DNA of 64,000 bases. Origin: Alopecurus myosuroides (Eukaryota > Streptophyta > Magnoliopsida > Poales > Poaceae). Shown one piece after another: positions 11,734 through 22,691 of this stretch. Numbering within the stretch: position 1 is the stretch's first letter; each line of letters opens with the position of its first letter. The translations under genes were made by a program, and so were the position numbers. Location: NCBI GenBank assembly GCA_028641055.1, contig JAPCYS010000849.1, forward strand, positions 496,001 to 560,000, in the 5' to 3' direction. The notes beneath the pieces are model-generated. The model was not told the DNA's origin. It ran no database searches and saw only the letters and a list, made by a program, of their open reading frames with translations.

Positions 11734-12818
11734 ATGCCGCCTCATCAGGAACCACCACCACCACCCCCACCCTCGGTGGAGGCACTTTTGGCCCTTATGA
11801 TGGAGGACCGTCAAGCCACACGTGCTGAGAGCGCAACCACCATTGCTGCACTGCAACAATTGGCCAATGCTAATGCCAACAACAATCACAACAATGGTAA
11901 TGGCAATGGCAATGGCCATGGTGCTCGTTCAAAGTTGAAGGACTTTCAGCAAACTAATCCCTCGATCTTCTCCAAGATCGTGGAGCCTCTTGATGCTAAT
12001 GATTGGCTCCGCACTTAAATAACTTGGAAGTAGCTGCATTGGATGAGGCTGACAAGGTTTTGTTTTCCACCCACTTTCTTGCTGGTCCGGCAAGAACTTG
12101 GTGGGAGACTACTCGAGCCACGGTTTTTGTTGGTCATGTGTTCACTTGGGAGGACTTTGTTGCTAGGTTCCGCAAGTATCACATTCCTTAGGGTGTGATG
12201 AATATTATGCGGGACAAGTTTCTAAAGCTGGGGCAAGGAGGAATGTCAGTATCTGAGTACTGGGAGAATTTTGCTACCTTGTCGAGGTATGCCCCAGAGG
12301 ATGTAAACACTAAGGTGAAGAAGAAGGAGAGGTTCCTGAATGGACTGCATGATGAGCTACAGTGTACTCTGGTTGTGATATCATTCCAGGATCTAGAGTC
12401 GCTTGCTGATAATGCCATGATGATTGAGCACAAGCGCTAGAATGCTTCTGACAATCATAAGAGGATGTTGATGATGCAAGGAGGCTCTAGTGCACCCAAG
12501 GCTCGCAGTACCCCTTATGTGAGGCCACCACCACCAAGGGCACCTGCTTATGCACCTCGCCCAAATTACTAGTATGCACCAAGGCCCAACGACACCAACA
12601 ACTGTGCTTCTTATGCACCAAATCCTGGAGGAAATCGCACGGGAAACAATTTCAACAATGCTGCAAAGCCTAACCCAAACCCGAAGCCAAATGGAGGTTT
12701 CTTTGTCTTTGGAAAGGAAGGACACTTCGCTCGTGAGTGCCCTACCAAGAATGCTGCTCCAGCTCATCCCACTGCAACCAAGATGAACCAAGGTCGAGTC
12801 ATGAGGAGAAAAATGTGA
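11734..12818 (+). pseudogene. gag: E3 Gag, broken, with a damaged zinc knuckle
   Basis: The frame starts MPPHQEPPPPPPPSVEALL, with N/G/H-rich low complexity after it. It shifts frame at about 12012 (after NDWLRT), then continues with LEVAALDEADKVLF, ARTWWE and FRKYHIP, typical of the gypsy capsid. Stops lie at 12189-12191, 12438-12440 and 12570-12572, all TAG. The zinc knuckle reads FFVFGKEGHFAREC: both first cysteines are phenylalanine, so RNA binding through zinc would be lost. Another frame change near 12815 leads into the protease. The product would have formed the particle shell; this copy cannot. Confidence 0.85.
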
Positions 12819-14340
12819 TGAAAGGACATCTGAATCATGTCACTGTTGAGGAGGCACAGGAGGCACCAGACATGGTGATGGGTACGTTTCCTGTCAACTC
12901 TGTACCAGCTGCAGTACTGTTTGATTCTGGTGCATCGCATTCCTCTGTCATTAAGCCGTTTGTTGAGAAAAGTGGTATGAAGCACACCCGTATGCACAAC
13001 CCTATGTTAGTACAAATACCTGGAGATAGTGCTAAAGCCAACCTTGTTTGAAATGAAGTACCCGTGGAGATACAAGGGAAAACTTTTCATGCCGACCTGA
13101 TGGTATTGGGATCCCAAGGGATAGAAGTAGTACTGGGTATGAACTAGATGACCAAGTATAAGATGTTATAGATTGCACCAAGAAGTACATTTCAATGACC
13201 ACTAGTGATGGAGAAAAAGTTGCCTACACCGCAACCAAGCCTTCATCAAAGATCCATTGCCACACCAGCGTAGCCAACTCCACATTTGAGGAAGTTCTGG
13301 TAGTATGTGAATACCCAGACATTTTTCCAGAAGAGTTACCCGGTATGCCCCCCGGTCGGGATATTGACTTTATTATTGAGTTAGTGCCTCGAACCGGACC
13401 TATAGCACAGAAGCCTTATCGGATGATTCCGAAGGACTTAGATGAATTGAAGAAACAACTGAATGACATGTTGAGGAAAGGTCTGATTCGCCCAAGTGCA
13501 TCGCCATGGGGATCACCTGTCATTTTTGTGGACAAACGGGGCGGTACCACTCGCTTATGTGTGGATTACCGAAAGTTCAATGATGTCACCATCAAGAACA
13601 AGTACCCGTTGCCCAAAATTGAAGACCTCTTTGACCAGCTGAATGGGGCTAGAATTTTCTCAAAAATCGATCTTCGCACTGCTTATCACCAATTGAAGGT
13701 TCGTGAGACCGATATCCCCAAGACCACTTTCACCACTCATTACGGGTTATAGAGTACACTGTGATGTCTTTTGTTCTGACCAATGCCCCTGCCTATTTCA
13801 TAAATCTCATGAACAAGGTGTTCATGGATTATCTGGACAAGTTTGTGGTGGTGTTTATCGACGACATTCTGATATATTCCAAGAGTGAGGAAGAACACGA
13901 AGAACATCTGAGAATTGTGCTCGGAACACTTCGTAAGCATCAACTGTATGCTAAGTTCAGTAAGTGTGAATTCTGGCTGAAGGAAGTCGGATTTCTTGCA
14001 CATGTGGTATCAGAAGGAGGAATTTCTGTTGACCCTGCTCTAGTTCAGTCAGTGGCGAAGCGTGCTGCTCTGACCAATCAGACTGAAGTTCGATCATTTC
14101 TGGGTTTAGCAGGATATTACCGCAAGTTTGTTCAAGGATTTTCGAGCATCACCAGACCACTCACTCAGTTTCTCAAGAACGATAGTAAGTTCATATGGAC
14201 GGACAAGTGTGAAGAGATTTTCCAAGAGTTGAAAAATCGACTGGTGTCTGCCCCGGTACTCATTATGCCAGACGTCACCAAGAGTTTTGATGTTTATTGT
14301 GATGCTTCTAAGCTTGGTCTTGGAAGTGTTCTCACCAAGT
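12819..14340 (+). pseudogene. pol: E3 Pol, first half: protease, reverse transcriptase, truncated RNase H
   Basis: Protease: LFDSGASHS, with the catalytic D-S-G at 12923-12931. Stops at 13049-13051 (TGA) and 13145-13147 (TAG). The RT starts after [13 protein letters not shown] and contains [21 protein letters not shown] and the catalytic FIDD at 13854-13865, with a frame change near 13745. RNase H begins [14 protein letters not shown] and then stops making sense at about 14335. What follows is already the linker before integrase, so roughly the middle and end of RNase H are deleted. The RT fits plant chromoviruses ([19 protein letters not shown]). Confidence 0.88.
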
Positions 14341-15816
14341 GGTCATCTATGGTATGTTGGACACCATAGAAGTTAAACCAACTCTAGTGGATCTGATCAA
14401 ACAAGCTCAGAAAGTCCAGAAAAGTATTGATGGAATTAAGACCCGCATGGAGAAGGAGAAAGTTGCTGGTTTTACCATTGATTCCGAAGGAGTCTTGTGG
14501 TATGAATGTCGCATTTGTGTTCCTTCCGAGTCTAAGCTAAAGCAGACCATCATGATTGAAGCTCATGATACCATGTATTCTATTCATCCCGGAGGAACCA
14601 AGATGTATCAGGACCTGAAGGAGAGATTTTGGTGGCATGGAATGAAGCCAGACATTGCTTCATTTATAGACAAGTGTTATGTTTGCCAGCAAGTAAAAGC
14701 TGCACACTAGCGTCCCGCTGGATTGCTACAGCCACTAAAAGTACCATTATGGAAATGGGATGAAGTCGGGATGGATTTCATTACTGGACTTCCTAGGTCC
14801 AGCCGAGGAAATGATTCTATATGGGTTGTCGTGGACAGGCTCACTAAAGTTGCTCACTGTATTTATGTCCGGACTACTTATCATGGAGACTAGCTTGTTG
14901 ATCTTTACATTTCTCAGATTGTTAGCATGCATGGAGTCCCTAGCAGAATTGTGTCTGACCGTGGAACACAATTCACTTCTTGATTCTGGAGAAAGTTGCA
15001 CGAAGCACCTAGAACCAAGTTAGCCTTTAGCACCGCCTACACCTGCACTGAGCGTGTGAACCATATTTTGGAAGACATGCTACGTGCTTGTATTTTGTCT
15101 TATGGAGCCAAATGGGAAGACTTTCTGCCTTTTGCGGAGTTTTCTTACAACAACAGCTACCAGTCTAGCTTGCAAATGGCCCTTTTTGAAGCCATGTATG
15201 GACGCAGATGTCGTACACCTCTGAACTGGATTGAAACTGGTGACAGTCAGATCTTTGGTGTAGACACTTTGCGTGATGCGGCAGAGCAAGTCCAGCTTAT
15301 GCATGATCGTCTCAAGGCAGCTCAATCTCGCCAAAACACTTATGCTGACACAAAGCGTCGCGATGTCTCTTTCATCATTGGAGATTTAGTTTATCTTCGT
15401 GTCATGCCACTCAAAGGAATGCAGCGTTTTCATGTCAAGGGAAATCTTGCACCCCCGGTATATTGGCCCTTTTGAGATCTTGGCCCGTCATGGTGAAGTG
15501 TCTTATCAGCTGGAATTTCTAGAAGAGTTGTCAGCATTTCACAATGTTTTTCATGTGTCTTTGCTCCGGAAGTGTCTTCATGTACCTGAGAAGAATCTCA
15601 CCTACCAAGATGTTGACTTCAGGACCATTGACTTGAACGATGACCTGACCTACCGTGACAGACCCCTGCGCTTTCTTGAGGAGGATGTGCGTGCGACCAG
15701 GAAGAATGTTATTAAAGTCCTTAAGATTTAGTGGACGAATCACTCTTAGGAAGAAGCTACATGGGAGCGTGAGGATTATATCAGGAAGGAGTTCCCTGAT
15801 TTCCTTAAGGCTTAGA
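14341..15816 (+). pseudogene. pol: E3 Pol, second half: integrase and chromodomain
   Basis: The zinc finger has H...H...C-x2-C ending CYVCQQV (to about 14690). The catalytic D, D and E are all present: GMDF (codon 14774-14776), VSDRG (14957-14959) and CTERV (15050-15052). Stops lie at 14708 (TAG), 14891 (TAG) and 14981 (TGA). The C-terminal part has GPFEI-type and FHNVFHVSLLRK motifs. A chromodomain follows (about 15639-15816, key residues in PLRFLEED and ATWEREDYI), with TAG stops at 15729 and 15747. In chromoviruses the chromodomain steers integration to marked chromatin. The frame reaches the polypurine tract (AAGGGGGGAAG, 15845-15855). Confidence 0.88.
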
Positions 15817-18810
15817 CCTGCGAATCTCGGGGCGAGATTCTTTTAAGGGGGGAAGATCTGTCACACCCCAGTTTTTGGACTGTTGTAATATAGTTATGGG
15901 AAACAAAAATATGAGCCAAAAAAAAATTTTGTAGTATGTTTGTGTGGACCAATGTCTTTATGTGACCATGGTTAATTATGCAATGAAAGCAATGTTTTCT
16001 ATTAAATCAAATATCATTTTTGCTAAAAGCCCACTATTGTTTTCTCTAATGTTTTCCATATTCTAGCTTGAGTAATTTTTGTTCCAAGTATTGGATCATG
16101 CTTGTTTTCAACTTGGCAACATTACTTGGATTTGTTTCATCGAAGAAAACAAAATGGCATTTGGAATTATGGATGTTTTTCTTTAATATTTGTATTATTG
16201 TTTTTGTCTGAAAAGCTAGCCAAACACATATTTCTAGCTCATGTTTTCAATTAGTTAGAGTATCCAATTTTATGTTTTCTTGGCTTATTATTGTTCTCCG
16301 GTGTGTGTGGAATACAAATCCATAACCTTAGTTTTATTTGTTAAGTTTGGAAACATATAGTTTCATGCTTGTTTTTGTGACAAGAAAATAACAGAGAAAG
16401 CTAGAGTATTTTAAAAACAGAGAAAATCAGAAAGATACCATTTTCCAGCTTGTTCTCACTTTCAAAAAAATATTTAAAATGTGTTCCTGGATATTTATGG
16501 CATGTTTAACATTGTCCAATTTGAAATTTCATAATTAGGCTTCATTTGCTATTTAAATCATGCATGGACTTTTTCTTGTTTTGTCTATTTTGGCACCTAG
16601 CAAAATTCTGCTAAGTTATTTTTTCTGAATTTGCTGAATCTTTTCGGGACAGAAATTTGAGTGATGTTTTCGGTTTGAATTCTTTGAGCGGAGAGATCAT
16701 GTCCAATCTTTTTCCTATGTTGCCTCTTGCTGTGTGTGCCTTGGATGCCTTTTTGGTTGACGAGAGAGAGAGGAATGAGAGAGAGAAAAGGGAGGCCGAG
16801 AGGGGAGGGGGAACACAATGCACGCTACCACCCGCGCGCCACTGTGGCCATGCTACTCGTTGCTTGCATCACCTCGCCGCCCAGCAGCAGTGCGCGCACG
16901 CCCTAACCCTACGCCACCCTTGCGCGACGCCAGGAGCCGCCTGAGCCCATGCCGATCACACCCGTTGGCAGCACCGTCCGTGCCCCACGCCTATAAGCCA
17001 CGCCTCAACACTCCACCTCGCTAGTAGCCTCACGCCACTCCACCGCATGCCCCTAGCCACCACACCCATCCCCTCTTTCTCTCTGTGAGCAACGCGAGGA
17101 GGAAACATCTCCGGATCCCCTCGAAGGTGGAGATCGCCCCGGCCATCCATAGGTCGCCATTTTGGCATAGTCTTGCGCCCTGACCCCGTGCGCATCTCCA
17201 TGACACCTTCCCTAGCCATTAGACTGCAAGAACCCTGTCGTCGTCCACGACGTCACCGCGGACGCACGCCTCGCCGCCGTCGACTGGAGCCGTTGCTACT
17301 GCTGCTGCTTGCTCCCCTGCACGGCCATGACCTCCAGCAACTTCCACGACCCCACGCCACTGACTTTCATCGCCCCTAGGTGAGAGAATCCCCGCCCCGA
17401 TCCTCGGCCGTTTTCGCGAAGAGAGAGAGAGAGGCTTGAGGTTGACAACGCGTCGGAACCGTCGATCTCAGATCAACGGCCCCCGTTGAACGCGAGTGTT
17501 CCCGCACCACGCAGCGTGCGCGTGAGCCGTGGGCCGATTCGGCCGCAGATGGGCCTTGCCCCGGCAGATCTGGCCCGTGCCGTTGTTTTTTCCTTTGTGT
17601 TTAATTCCTTTGGAAAATAGGCAGAGACAGATCCATAGCTTTAGCCCTTGGAAAAATAGGAAAATGATAGATATGGCCAAATCAAAAATCATGGAGGTAC
17701 CCTAGCATGTTCTTAACCATGTCCAAGTGGTAGATCTACTTTTGACTTTTATTTTTGCAGTAGTACATCTTTTAGCAGAACCTATCTGTTTAACCATTTT
17801 TTGCACAACTTAAAAATAAGAACCCTAAAAATGTAAATCCAACCGTTTTGGATAGCTCTAAATGATACCTACCAGTATCACTTGGTCTTGATTTCAAATA
17901 AGCTTCCTAGAGAAAATGTCATGCAGTTTGGTAAATGACCAGAGAGCACTTCTAGTATTTTTGTAGATTAATTGGTGACGAGTTTTTATGTGAATCCAAT
18001 TGGATGACCTTTTGTATGCTTAGAACTACCTAATTTTCTCTTGGTTTAATTTTAGATCTATAGAATAATTTTGGTGTGCATACCTAGATGTGGTGCTTTT
18101 CTCTTTTTATTTATTCTTGTGTAAATAAGTTTTATTCAATACTTTAGTATTAGATTTATGTTTTCTAGCATATGTAGGTGTGTTACTCTATGTTATTATG
18201 TAGTTATCTTACTGAACTAGTATGTTAGGAAAAGTTTAGTATTGTGTGTGAAACTTAGAATTAGTTTTACTAGCATAGTCTTTTCCCATAAATTTTCTAA
18301 TGTTTAGAAAATTGTAGTTTTCTACTTTTATGTTTAGTAGTTTAATTTTTTAGGTTGATATGTTAGGTCCAGTACCATTTTGGTACTAATATTATGGTTG
18401 TGTCACCTCTGTTAGCTTGTACTTTTATTTATAGTAAAACATGGGTAGTTTTGACGTGATTAATTGCTTCTTATTTTTATCACTAGCATGAGTAGTGTTT
18501 TTTATGCTTGTTTAGTGGGATATTAATTTTTCCCAAGTATGACCAGAGGCATTGTGACCTCCTAATGCCTTGGTAGCCTAGTGGAACACCTACTGGTTCC
18601 ATTGCATTTTTGGTGAGAAATATAATTTTTCCACCATACGCATGCTTGCTAGTAGCCTTGTTTTATTTATGTGTGCTTAGTAATTTTTGCCATTGGAAAA
18701 TTGAGTGATAAATTATTTTTGTGTGTTGCTTGTTGTATGTACTGCTTTGTACTATTGTTTGCCTTAGTTAGTTCTGAGTGTGTGTCTTTTATTTCTTTTT
18801 GCGACGTTAG

Positions 18811-18891
18811 AAAACGAAGAAGGAGATATCGCTCAAGAGGCCTATTTTCAATCATGTTATTTCGAAGAGCAGAACCAGGACCAATACCAAG
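18811..18891 (+). other. Candidate LTR exon 1, E3 3' LTR
   Basis: It is preceded by a T-rich stretch ending GACGTTAG (acceptor-like) and followed by CAAG|GCAAGC, a GC-type splice donor. The 81 bases are open in the frame that joins exon 2 (acceptor at 20074) with a GAG codon across the junction. The intron would be 1,183 bases. The peptide is Q/E/Y-rich. E11 has an equivalent pair with a 1,184-1,185-base intron. Confidence 0.35.
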
Positions 18892-20141
18892 GCAAGCCAT
18901 CCTAATGCTTCTTGTTACTATACTTATCATTAGATATCATGCATGTTTTTACTTCTGAAGTTTTCAAAAATTTGGTTAACAAAACTATTTTTGTTGTGGC
19001 TATTACTACTATTAATATTATAGTTAACTATCACATTGCCAGTAGTCAAACTTGGTGTTACCAAACCTTTAGCCACCATATGGTATATAAATACCACCTA
19101 CATTAATAATCTTGGAGTCCCAAAGTGGGAACCCTAAAATATGTTTTTGTACACAAAGGCTTTATGGAAAAACCTCGGTGGAAAGGTGGGACCTTGTTCA
19201 CTGGAGGTGGCAAACAGGAAAGGTTTTGAAAATGCTTTTACAAAAGACACATAACCTAGTCTTCATTGGACGACCAAGACATACTACCACTCTACCTCAA
19301 CATGGGCAAGTGGCCTAGCTAGAAAATTGTTCGTGTTAGTGTGTGTTCTATCCCAAGTGCTATAGGGGATTGGATCCTCTAAACCGAAATGTCGCCAAGT
19401 GTGAGACACGGGACATGCAAAGTGTGGGATTAATTTTCCCTCCGGCTGCAACAGTTGGGTCTCCTGTCATGGCGGTCTGTGACATGGTGCCGGGGATAAA
19501 AAAACCCAGTTGAAGGGGTAGTCATATACTAGCTTGAACATAGTGGCAGTTTAGGACCAGTCTGATGTTCGCATACTGTCGCGGACAGTCCCTCGTTGTT
19601 CATGGCAGATGTTCTGGATCTTTGGATTGTGTACACCTCTGCAGAGTAAAACTATTCGGAATAGCCGCGTCCTCGGATATGGACAGTTGAATGGCCATGT
19701 AGCTAGCAATGCGTCAATGTTTTTAAAAAGGATGTTGTGAAAAAGGATTTGTACCTGCGAGATACTGGAAAGATGAGCTTTGTACCTGTGAGGTACGGAT
19801 GAGGAAAAGCTGGAAGTTGTTTTACAAGAAGTTTTGCAAAGAAAAACTTCCTTTACTAAACAAACTCTTACAGAACCTCTTGGATATGCGATATCTACAA
19901 GAGAAACTATATTATTTTCTTCTTGAAGTGTCTTCTTCAACAAAGATATAGAGATGTCAATCAACCATGATGTATCTCTCTTCCATCATGGGTAGCAAAC
20001 CCTATGTATAGCCTACCCACTCCACCAAATAAGCATACTTGCATTTTATAAGATTTATAAAGAATGTCTTGCAGAGTACATTCAAATGTACTCATATTGG
20101 TTTCGTCCCTGGCTATTTACTTGGCCAGACTACGAGGAGCA

Positions 20142-21351
20142 TGTGACGCCCCTGGATCGGGTACTATGGGGATTTCAGCGTTCCCGCCCAAATCCACATA
20201 ATATCTGATCCAAGGTTGTCATTTCTGATACCATTACAATAGTTCACGAATAATCTGCAACAACAACAGAAGATACATATACAACACGACTCCAACGAGT
20301 CAAGAATACAACTGATACAATACAAAGATCCAAATAACAGCGGAAAACAAAATAGTATCCGACTACGGATAAGATACAAATTGGACTAAGAATCCTGAAG
20401 ATAACTGATGGCGTCCAATCTCTGCCCAGGCCAAGCCAGAGGGATTCCCAAGCTAACATCATCAAACTTCAAACCTGTCGACTGCATTGTGAATACAGCC
20501 CCGAATCATGGGGTCAGTACTTTGAATGTACCAACAAGCGGCAAGTAATACTCACAAGATACCAGTGCAACCAGACATCAAAAGATACAAATACTTTGGG
20601 TACAAAGGAGGAAGTTGTTTTAATGAAGCGAAAGCGGGCAGCACTAAGCAATCTACAGAGACACGCTACAACTCTCGTCTATTAGAAAGGGATGAGAGAG
20701 TGCGATGCCTTTCCACAACTATCACTTCACTAATAACCCTGTTTGTTGCTGTAAGATACAGCAACATGGGTTCTTCGTCTTTTGGAGATGCGCTCTCTCA
20801 TCCCTTTCTAATAGACGAGAGTTGTAGCGTGTCTCTGTAGATTGCTTAGTGCTGCCCGATGCCGCTTCATTGCAGCAACTTCCTCCTTTGTACCCAAAGT
20901 ATTGGTATCTTGTGATGTTTGGTTGCATTGGTATCTTGTGAGTATTGCTTGCCGCTTATTGTTACATTCAAAGTACTGACCCCATGATTCGGGGTTGTAT
21001 TCACAATGCAGTCGACAGGTTTGAAGTTTGATGACGTTAGCTTTGGAATCCCTCCGGCTTGGCCTGGGCAGGGATTGGACGCCATCAGTTATCTTCAGGA
21101 CTCTTAGTCCAATTTGTATCTTATCCATAGTCGGATACTATTTTGTTTTCCGCCGTTATTTGGATCTTTGTATTGTATCAGTTGTATTCTTGACTCGTTG
21201 GAGTCGTGTTGTATATGTATCTTCTGTTGTTGTTGCTTATTATTCGTGAACTGTTGTAATGGTACCAGAAATGACAACCTAGGATCAGATACTATGTGGA
21301 TTTGGGCGGGAACGCTGAAATCCCCATAGTACCCGATCCAGGGGCGTCACA
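20142..21351. mobile_element. E4: 1.2-kb palindrome with two LTR-type U5 ends and a 5-bp TSD
   Basis: Both ends read TGTGACGCCCC inward and the two arms (about 605 bases each) are inverted copies with a few percent of differences, meeting at GTTGCTGTA-AGA-TACAGCAAC near 20757. The TSD is GAGCA (20137-20141 and 21352-21356); the E3 5' LTR has the empty site. Read from the centre outward, each arm resembles the 3' part of a long LTR: TATTGCTTGCC, then TACATTCAAAGTACTGACCCC-like text as in E3 and E11, then an end GGGGCGTCACA comparable to GGGTGCGACA of E11. The outer TG/CA ends and the 5-bp TSD indicate insertion by an LTR-type integrase. Reading frames inside are mirror artefacts. Confidence 0.85.
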
Positions 21352-21685
21352 GAGCATCCACACGAGGAGTACTATGAGGAGGAGTACTACAATGATGACC
21401 CTGCGAACTAGGATCGTCTCCCGGTCAGCAGCCTGTAAGTTAAGGCGTGATTTGGGCTCTATCACGTTGTGTTTCATTGTCTTCCGTTGTGTTTGTATTA
21501 TTTGTCTGTCCTGCGTGGCAGTTATGTAAGACTTGGTCATGTGACCACTTATGTAAGACCTTTATATTCATGTAAGGGATGATGTAATATGTATGCCAAC
21601 TTCATATGTTGTTCATGACTGATGTTTCTGGGATCGTGAATGTATGCATATGAGGGGTCTTGGATTGCTAGTCTGGGCCCCTACA

Positions 21686-22030
21686 CACAACCACTGGGAT
21701 AGGGAAACGCTCCACTTTCGCTGTCAGCTTGGCCAGGAAATCAGTGGATCTCCGGTGGTCCGCTGACCCATAGACAATAATAACCACCTAGTGGAGATTA
21801 GATCGTCTATGGGTGAGCGACATGCTCACGAAAAGCTCCCCGCGGTCCATGTCATCCACCCGAAAGGTGTCCTCCTTAGCACCAAGGAGGATCCCACCTG
21901 AGTGTCCCGAGACCGGGAGCCAGTGCCAAGCAAACTTGAAGCGGCTCAATCTCTGTAGTTCAGAAATGGAGATGCAGAACTCATTTTCAACACCATCTAG
22001 CCGTTTTCTTTGACATTTGATGCCATACAA
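21686..22030 (-). pseudogene. LINE (L1-type) endonuclease fragment
   Basis: The minus strand encodes FKFAWHWLPVSGHSGGILLG and, after one stop near 21788, VYGSADHRRSTDFLAKL followed by ERFPIPV. These are hallmarks of the apurinic-like endonuclease domain at the start of plant LINE ORF2. The frame runs straight into the right end of E3 at 21686, so E3 inserted here and the rest of the domain should lie on the other side of E3. The upstream end (near 22030) does not show the earlier endonuclease motifs, so the fragment is probably truncated or decayed there. Confidence 0.7.
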
Positions 22031-22686
22031 TGTAATGAAGAAATATATGGCTACTTGTAGCTATGGATTTTTTTAATCAAATGTATAACTTATGTACTAC
22101 ATTCCTTCATTACCTCATATAAAATAAAAGGTTAGCATAGACCTGAATAAGATGAGTTGATATCTTTAAAAAATACACCAGATTGCACATACATGGTTGA
22201 TTTGATCTATTCTTAGAATCGATTATTGTTTATAAACGTCAATCTGCAATCAAGATAAAGTTTGGAATCTGACCCACCAATATATTCCTATTGCCTCCTA
22301 ATCATTTTTAATAATTTTCTATTTACCTAATGCAGAATTCCAGAAAATAAGAGAATAGCCCCCTAAACATATGATCAGTCGATATGTAACATAAATGTGA
22401 TGTAATATTTCTATGAAGATTTTGCGATCATGAAAAAGAACACAATGGCTGCATACTTCTCAAATACAATTACAAAGGAACATATTTATCCTCAACGACT
22501 GAAACACTAATGTAAATGAAAAAAATAGCACCGTGATCTTGGAACTACCTGCCTGGTGACTCGAGAACAACCACGTAGGAAAAATAATATTACATAGGAT
22601 AAATTCACAATGCTAGATGGACGATAGTGATGTAGCCTTGGGTTCCCGATCTTTCGATGAGAGAGGGTAACTATTATTTTTGGAGG
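22031..22686. other. AT-rich stretch, nothing recognised
   Basis: No open frame, LTR terminus or RNA gene is visible. It is AT-rich with poly-A/T tracts, ending in sequence that continues after E5 at 29711 once the insertion is removed. It may be decayed LINE flank or older intergenic DNA. Confidence 0.4.
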
Positions 22687-22691
22687 ACTCG

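Larger units (their letters stand above)
8954..21685 (+). mobile_element. E3: Tekay/Del-like chromodomain gypsy element with about 4.6-kb LTRs
   Basis: Order: 5' LTR (right 1.35 kb only), PBS, extra coiled-coil ORF, gag, protease, RT, RNase H remnant, integrase, chromodomain, polypurine tract, 3' LTR. The integrase followed by a chromodomain places it with plant chromoviruses, most like Tekay/Del. The coding region is dead, with 11 in-frame stops, several frame changes and a deletion in RNase H. Its insertion split a LINE endonuclease sequence at 21686; the first five flanking bases are CACAA, whose partner is outside the window. E2 interrupts its 5' LTR and E4 its 3' LTR. Confidence 0.85.
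15859..21685 (+). repeat. E3 3' LTR (about 4.6 kb without E4)
   Basis: It starts TGTCACACCCC directly after the polypurine tract and ends ...GGCCCCTACA at 21685. AT-rich to about 16600, then a GC-rich promoter/leader-like part (about 16740-17560, with GAGAGA runs) and a long AT-rich part. The E11 LTR has the same order and length, so the two families are related in structure although their termini differ. Open frames in the GC-rich part (for example 16657-16944) have no supported product. Confidence 0.85.

Noticed and set aside
20526..21128. Mirror-image open frames in the palindrome E4
   Set aside because: They are inverted copies of one another and encode text of LTR type; no known protein.
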